Shown one piece after another: positions 33,194-37,193 of a stretch of DNA of 37,193 nt. The stretch is from the NCBI GenBank assembly GCA_030057555.1, contig JASGUU010000008.1, forward strand, positions 1 through 37,193. Reading direction: 5' to 3'. The notes beneath the pieces are model-generated. The model ran no database searches, was not told the origin of the DNA, and saw nothing but the letters and a program-made list of their open reading frames with translations. Made by a program: the position numbers and the translations under genes. Within the stretch, counting starts at the first letter, position 1. Each line of letters opens with the position of its first letter. The DNA is from Bacillota bacterium (GTDB lineage Bacteria > Bacillota > Clostridia > Saccharofermentanales > Fastidiosipilaceae).

Positions 33194-33228
33194 ACAGGCG
33201 GCTCCCCTCGCGGGAACCGCCTGCTTTT
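33194..33228. terminator. Strong intrinsic terminator, probably bidirectional
   Basis: CAGGCGG-C-TCCC pairs with GGGA-A-CCGCCTG across a short loop (CTCGC), followed by CTTTTCG on the plus strand and TTTC on the minus strand. It lies between the convergent phosphoribosyltransferase and SGNH hydrolase genes and can serve both. Upstream, 33029-33193 contains only a short direct repeat, GGCACCCTC, twice. Confidence 0.8.
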
Positions 33229-33257
33229 CGCGTAATCGGCCGGGCTGCGCAGACACA

Positions 33258-33902
33258 TTAGTTGAGGGCTGCCATGACCTCGCGCGCGATGAAGAGGTGC
33301 GCGGTGGGGTTGGGGTGGACGCGGTCGGAAGCGAGCTGCATGTAGTGGCGCCTGGCTGTCAATTTGTCAAAGGCGGCGGCGATATCGACGAGGCGGAGGC
33401 GCGCGTCCTGGCAGGCGAGCTCGCGGACCACCCCGGCATAGGCCTCGGCCTGCCGGCGCATGGGGTCCTGCGCCGACTGATCGAGAAAGAAGGGCGTCAG
33501 CAGCAGCATGCAGCGCAGCTGCGGCATGGCGAGCGAGCGTTCGATGATCTCCGTGTAGTTGCGGCGGTACTGGTCGACATCGATGTGGATGCCGCCGAGC
33601 GCCGGCGTGTCGTAATGGCGCCAGACATCATTGATCCCGATCATGATGGAGAGCACGTGCGGCTGGACTGCCAGAATGTCCTCATCCATCCGCGCCAGGA
33701 TGTGGGCGGTGGTGTCGCCGGAGGTGCCGGTGTTCACGACTGCGATGTCGCGGTCAACGTAGTCCAGCTGCAGCAGCGAATAGACGAGGCGCGGATAGCC
33801 CTCGCCGAGGCCACCGAGACCATAGCTATGGGGGCGGGCACGGCCGCAGTCGGTTACGCTGTCACCGGTAAACAAAAGAATCTCCTGATGCTTCAGAATC
33901 AT
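33258..33902 (-). CDS. SGNH/GDSL-family hydrolase (esterase or lipase type)
   Basis: A 214-residue SGNH hydrolase. Block I is TGDSVTD with the nucleophile Ser15, block II is a glycine in NTGTSGDTT, block III is GINDVW (GxND) and block V is SDRVHPN, supplying Asp and His. All catalytic residues are present. No signal peptide is seen, so the enzyme is likely cytosolic and may deacetylate a sugar or ester. The start MILKHQEIL is chosen because GAGGAG lies nine bases ahead; the longer frame reads through the 71-bp repeats. It is divergent from the dehydrogenase gene, with the repeat array between them. Confidence 0.88.
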   Translation of the reverse strand: MILKHQEILLFTGDSVTDCGRARPHSYGLGGLGEGYPRLVYSLLQLDYVDRDIAVVNTGTSGDTTAHILARMDEDILAVQPHVLSIMIGINDVWRHYDTPALGGIHIDVDQYRRNYTEIIERSLAMPQLRCMLLLTPFFLDQSAQDPMRRQAEAYAGVVRELACQDARLRLVDIAAAFDKLTARRHYMQLASDRVHPNPTAHLFIAREVMAALN

Positions 33903-34003
33903 GATTTCGCTCTCCTCAAGTTCTTTGTTCTCAGGTCTCACGCGCCTGTCGCCAGCAGTGTACTGCAATCGCCGCCTGGCTGCAGGCGGCTGTCTGTGCA
34001 CTT

Positions 34004-34262
34004 TTTCGAGGTTCCGCAGCCAAAACGTGCGGAAGCTTGAAAAGCTGCACATTTCGGGGGCGTTCTGTGCAATATTTCGAGGTTCCACGGCCAAAACGTG
34101 TGGAAGCTTGAAAAACTGCACATTTCGGGGGCGTTCTGAGCAATATTTCGAGGTTCCGCGGCCAAAACGTGCGGAAGCTCGAAAAACTGCACATTTCGGG
34201 GGCGTTCTGTGCAATATTTCGAGGTTCCGCGGCCAAAGCGTGCGGAAGCTCGAAAAACTGCT
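34004..34262 (+). repeat. 71-bp tandem repeat array of hairpins, about 3.7 copies
   Basis: Four hairpins at 34004-34042, 34075-34113, 34146-34184 and 34217-34255 recur with an exact 71-bp spacing. Each has TTTCGAG, a G, TTCCGC, an eleven-base loop (GGCCAAAACGT), GCGGAA, a G, and CTCGAAA or CTTGAAA: a stem of 7 plus 6 pairs around a G-G mismatch. Copy 2 changes both sides of the inner stem together (TTCCAC with GTGGAA). Copies 1 and 2 have a G-T in place of G-C in the outer stem. Between hairpins TGCAC and GTGCA form a smaller inverted repeat in most copies. The rest of the divergent gap (33903-34446) has no gene. Confidence 0.92.
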
Positions 34263-34446
34263 GCGCAGCCGGACTACGAAACGAGCAGGATTGCCACTCC
34301 CCCCTGATAGCTCTGCTGCCAGCTGTCCTGCAGCTCACTGTACACCCCGGTCACCGCGGTCTTCGCCACGCAGTCTGGCATTCCTAAAGAAAGCTGTCAA
34401 AACTGTATTTATGTGCGAAACTACGGGCAGCAGGAGGTTTGAAACG

Positions 34447-35523
34447 ATGAAAACAGTACCACCCACCATGCGGGCCCTCGTCGCCCATTCAGCGGATCGC
34501 TATCACTTTGAAGCCGCCTGGCCAACACCCGAAATCGGCCCCGATGATATCCTCCTTCAGATTGAGGCCTGCGGCATCTGTGCCGGCGATCTCAAGGCCC
34601 GCCAGCGTGCCGCCCGCTTCTGGGGCGGCGATGGAATGCCGGCTTACTGCGAACCGCCCTTTATCCCCGGCCATGAATTCGTTGGGCGTATCGTCGCCGT
34701 CGGCGAGCGGCGCCGCGATGCCTGGAATGTGGGCGAGCGCATCGTTGCCGAACAAATATTGCCCTGCGGTCACTGCCGCTACTGCCGTCAGGGCCAATAC
34801 TGGCTCTGCGATCCGCATGACGTTTTCGGCTTCCGCTCCTCCCTGAATGGCGGCATGGCCGAATATGTGCGGCTGCCCGCGAACGCCCTGCTCTACCGGG
34901 TTCCCGAGACATTCACGCGGGCGGAGGCGGCCCTGATCGAGCCCTTTGCCTGCTCACTGCACGCCGTGCGCCGTTCCGCTGCATCCGTCGACGACGTGGT
35001 CGTGCTGGCGGGAGCAGGAACCCTCGGTCTCGGCATGGTGAGTGCCCTCCGGCAGCGTAATCCCAGACAACTCATCGTCCTCGACCTCAACGAGAAGCGC
35101 CTCGAGCGTGCCCGTGTCTGCGGTGCCGATCTGACTTTGAACCCGGCGCAGGAAGATGTCATCAACAGAGTGCTCGAGCTGACGGACGGCTATGGCTGCG
35201 ATGTCTACATCGAGGCCACCGGACATCCGTCCGCGGTGGGGCAGGGGCTGGAAATGATATGCAAAGCCGGCCGCTTCATCGAGTTTTCCGTCTTCGGCGC
35301 CCCGGCGACCGTGGACTGGTCGATCATCGGAGACGCGAAGGAGCTGACACTGCTGGGGTCATCGCTCAGTCCCTACTGCTACGAGTCCACCATCGCGGGC
35401 ATCGCCGACGGGACGCGGGTCACCGAGGGCATCGTAACGCACGAGTTTGCCCTCGAGGACTGGGAGGCCGCCTTTGAGACGGCCGCTTCGACAGACTCGA
35501 TCAAGGTATTGATCGTTCCCTGA
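34447..35523 (+). CDS. Zinc-dependent alcohol dehydrogenase, erythritol/L-threitol dehydrogenase type
   Basis: A 358-residue medium-chain dehydrogenase. The catalytic zinc residues are Cys42 in ACGICAGD, the GHE motif at 75-77 and Glu165 in IEP. The structural zinc is held by Cys107, 110, 113 and 121. The NAD(H) loop is GAGTLG (189-194). From memory, the FWGGDGMPAYCEPPFIPGHEF, GFRSSLNGGMAEY and EFSVFGAPATVDWSIIGD segments closely match the proteins annotated as erythritol/L-threitol dehydrogenases, so a polyol or related sugar alcohol is the likely substrate. AGGAGG lies nine bases ahead of the ATG. An in-frame ATG at 34411 is less likely. Upstream lies the 71-bp hairpin array. Confidence 0.9.
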   Translation: MKTVPPTMRALVAHSADRYHFEAAWPTPEIGPDDILLQIEACGICAGDLKARQRAARFWGGDGMPAYCEPPFIPGHEFVGRIVAVGERRRDAWNVGERIVAEQILPCGHCRYCRQGQYWLCDPHDVFGFRSSLNGGMAEYVRLPANALLYRVPETFTRAEAALIEPFACSLHAVRRSAASVDDVVVLAGAGTLGLGMVSALRQRNPRQLIVLDLNEKRLERARVCGADLTLNPAQEDVINRVLELTDGYGCDVYIEATGHPSAVGQGLEMICKAGRFIEFSVFGAPATVDWSIIGDAKELTLLGSSLSPYCYESTIAGIADGTRVTEGIVTHEFALEDWEAAFETAASTDSIKVLIVP

Positions 35524-35599
35524 GCCCGGAGCACGCGTGCCCGTACCGTACTTTTTTCCGCATTTTTAGAAATTGACGCGGTACTTTCGCGCCGTGCGG

Positions 35600-35680
35600 A
35601 ATCAGGCAGGACCCCGGCCATTATTTGGCTGGGGGACCTCCCACACCATCGTGCGTACCGTTCGGTACACAGCGGTTCCA
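35600..35680 (-). mobile_element. Group II intron 3' remnant (domains V and VI)
   Basis: On the minus strand the sequence AAAGTCTGGAACCGCTGTGT leads into ACCGAACGGTACGCACGATG and GTGTGGGAGG, the pattern I know from domain V of bacterial group II introns: GTACC/GGTAC upper stem, two-base bulge, lower stem. A GC-rich hairpin follows directly (GGTCCCCCAGCCA with TGGCCGGGGTCC, loop AATAA), fitting domain VI. No reverse transcriptase frame or 5' end is present nearby, so only the tail remains. A few lower-stem mismatches in domain V also suggest decay. Confidence 0.6.
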
Positions 35681-35745
35681 GACTTTACTTCGCTTCCGCA
35701 TAACAGCCACTTAGTGTCAAGTATCCTGCCTTGTCGCAGCTGTGT

Positions 35746-35838
35746 ATGAGCAAGCCGATGGAGATCATCCTGTTTGTGCTGGTCTGTCTGAATTTTATTT
35801 TGACGTTGATCAACTTCATTCGGGGGCGGGATATGTGA
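35746..35838 (+). CDS. Possible 30-residue hydrophobic peptide
   Basis: A short frame starting MSKPMEIILFVLVCLNFILT forms one membrane helix of about 20 residues and ends in the basic-polar tail INFIRGRDM. The layout (short polar head, single helix, charged tail) resembles the small holin-like or type I toxin peptides of Firmicutes. No convincing ribosome site precedes the ATG, and the surroundings are decayed mobile-element DNA, so it may not be expressed. No antisense RNA promoter could be identified with confidence. Confidence 0.3.
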   Translation: MSKPMEIILFVLVCLNFILTLINFIRGRDM

Positions 35839-36514
35839 CAAAGAAGCGCGAAGCGGTATATGGTCCTGAGGCAGACAGACGCTGACGTGAGAAGAACCGA
35901 GAGCGAGCGAACTACCTCAGCGGGAGAAGCGCTGCCCTGCCCTTCATCCGAAGGGCGACCAGAGAGGATCTGGAAGAACTGGCTGGCAGGATCGAAGAAC
36001 GACTGGCAGACACCGAATCCGGCTGATTGGGCTCTGGCTGTTTTGGCTCGATCCGAGCCGGTCAAGTATGGCATATGACAGCGTTTGGAGGCGTTGGCCA
36101 ACACCTGGCGCCTCTTCGTATGCCAGCTAACAAGCCGTCAGGCACGAGGCAATTACGCCGGAGCAGCTGACGAGCGAATTCATCGCGTTTGTGGAGCGCT
36201 GCCAGGCAGCAATATTCCCGTCGTCGAGAAACGCGCAGACAGTGCTTATCAGACCTCCCCTACACCGTTCAGAACGTATGCAAGGTTCCGATCATTGACC
36301 GGACCCGGCTCCACAGTGTGCTGCTGCCGCTTGAACACCGGAAGCTCATGTGTGAATCGCAACATGCGCCAGCTTCCCTCACCTGCGCGGTTTTCGGCAT
36401 AAAACACTTGGGCCGTGACCCTCTGAACGATGGCAGCATGAACAGCGACAGCAGACAGAAGATTCAGACAGTTGTGATGCACTGCCGGCAGGCCACGCTG
36501 CTGTGTCTGAATGA
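35839..36514 (+). other. Decayed region with broken open frames, probably prophage remains
   Basis: No intact gene was found. One frame without a start codon (35886-36026) reads REKNRERANY and later RRATREDLEELAGRIEERL, a plausible helical coding relic. A second frame (36189-36602) contains DLPYTVQNV, LLPLEHRKLMCESQH and MNSDSRQKIQT, with codon third positions rich in G and C, suggesting former coding sequence. It ends in a different frame from the phage-like fragment at 36515, consistent with a frameshift between them. I cannot name either segment. Confidence 0.4.
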
Positions 36515-37193
36515 CTGGTGCCGAGGCGCAGATTGGACGGGGTGGAGAAAGCAGAACTTTACCGGAAGGAACAGGAGCAGAGGCGGCGCGAACGCAAGCT
36601 GAGAGAGCTCAGGCGAAAGCGGGACGGGTGCCGGATCCTCGGAGACCGTGAAGGCGAGCTGCGCTACAAGCGCGAGATCCGCGAGAAGAGCCGGCAGCTG
36701 CAGACCCTCGCGGACGACAACGATCTGACCCGTCTGAAAGCGCGTGAACGGAACTGGGTGCGCTTCGGGACCTACTCCGAAACGACGGAGCAGATCACAC
36801 GTCTGCCGGGCTGGGAGAAGACACAGCAGGCCCTGCCTCCGGTCACGTACGAGGAGAAGAGCCAGGAGCTGCACCGGGGCGGTCAGATCCGAGGGCAGAC
36901 GATCCACTACCGGATGTCGACGTTGACAGAGAACCCGATTGGGATCTCGACCCGGCTGACATGGCCGGAGACGGCGGACAACTCCGTACGTTTTTATGAC
37001 CGCATGCTGTCGGATGCGCAGGCTCTATACAGGAAGCACTTCAATCTGGACGGGAGGGAGCTACCCCGCACAATCATCCTGTCGGATGATGAAATCGGCC
37101 CGCGCATCTTGGCGTCTTACTCAGCCGAGTTAAATACACTGTTCTTGCGGGAACGCGTGTTTGACAAACAGAGTCTTTGCGTTGCGATAGAAG
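36515..37193 (+). pseudogene. Phage minor capsid-like protein fragment, 5' broken, runs off right edge
   Basis: A frame open from just after a TGA (36512-36514) to the window end, about 226 codons. Possible starts are GTG at 36518 or 36542, but no ribosome site is clear. The N-terminal part is a strongly basic helical region (RKEQEQRRRERKLRELRRKR, then KREIREKSRQLQTL). The later part (RTIILSDDEIGPRILASYSA, then LNTLFLRERVFDK) recalls the C-terminal domain of MuF/Phage_min_cap2-type minor capsid proteins, where a similar strand-helix-strand precedes a metallopeptidase-like or toxin-like end. Together with the intron remnant this points to a prophage remnant. The 5' part is probably lost or frameshifted into 36189-36602. 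The family assignment is from memory and uncertain. Confidence 0.45.

Noticed and set aside
33901-34446. N-terminal extension of the dehydrogenase through the 71-bp repeats
   Set aside because: The frame happens to stay open, but homology begins near 34447, where an AGGAGG site precedes the ATG.

Overview
This window looks like a piece of chromosome from an uncultured, GC-rich member of the Firmicutes, probably Clostridia. The call rests on gene order rather than on any rRNA marker. yaaO-tmk-yaaQ-holB-ricT leads toward a trmN6/rsmI unit, rplM-rpsI is followed by tsaE-tsaB, and an SRP RNA sits directly before dnaX-ybaB-recR. Shine-Dalgarno sites are strong (AGGAGG type) and a type III glutamine synthetase is present. 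No tRNA, rRNA or CRISPR array was found.

Left part (1-3.97 kb). This is a visibly more AT-rich, minus-strand block. It holds an FtsX-type ABC permease running off the left edge, its MacB/LolD-type ATPase, an unrecognised membrane protein and a short exported protein that looks truncated.

Peptidoglycan-salvage island (4.1-10.5 kb). murQ, a NamZ-type (DUF1343) muramidase and a serine hydrolase form a tight plus-strand operon. A PIG-L deacetylase and a double-GNAT protein converge on it. A BadF-type GlcNAc/MurNAc kinase follows beyond an array of 60-bp repeats. None of these enzymes shows a signal peptide, so the sugars are probably handled inside the cell.

Housekeeping run on the minus strand (10.4-26.3 kb). 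In transcription order it carries glnN, an Arg-rich repeat protein, yaaO, tmk, the c-di-AMP receptor yaaQ/darA, holB, ricT, a stand-alone ferredoxin with its own promoter and terminator, a fused TrmN6-RsmI methyltransferase, a large YfhO membrane protein, and rplM-rpsI-tsaE-tsaB behind a near-consensus promoter. holB appears to start at AUC, in the same frame as yaaQ and just behind its TAG stop.

Plus-strand run (26.9-33.0 kb). It carries the SRP RNA, dnaX, ybaB, recR, a MarR regulator, a cardiolipin synthase and a phosphoribosyltransferase. A terminator, an SGNH hydrolase (minus strand), an array of four 71-bp hairpin repeats and a threitol/erythritol-type zinc dehydrogenase follow.

Right end (35.5-37.2 kb). 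This is a decayed mobile-element zone: the 3' tail (domains V/VI) of a group II intron, a possible 30-residue membrane peptide, broken open frames, and a phage minor-capsid-like fragment cut by the window edge.

The items most worth following up are the 71-bp repeats, whose stems change in a compensatory way; the two oppositely oriented 60-bp arrays; the AUC-started holB; the TrmN6-RsmI fusion; and the apparently cytosolic muropeptide-salvage set with an atypical PIG-L enzyme.
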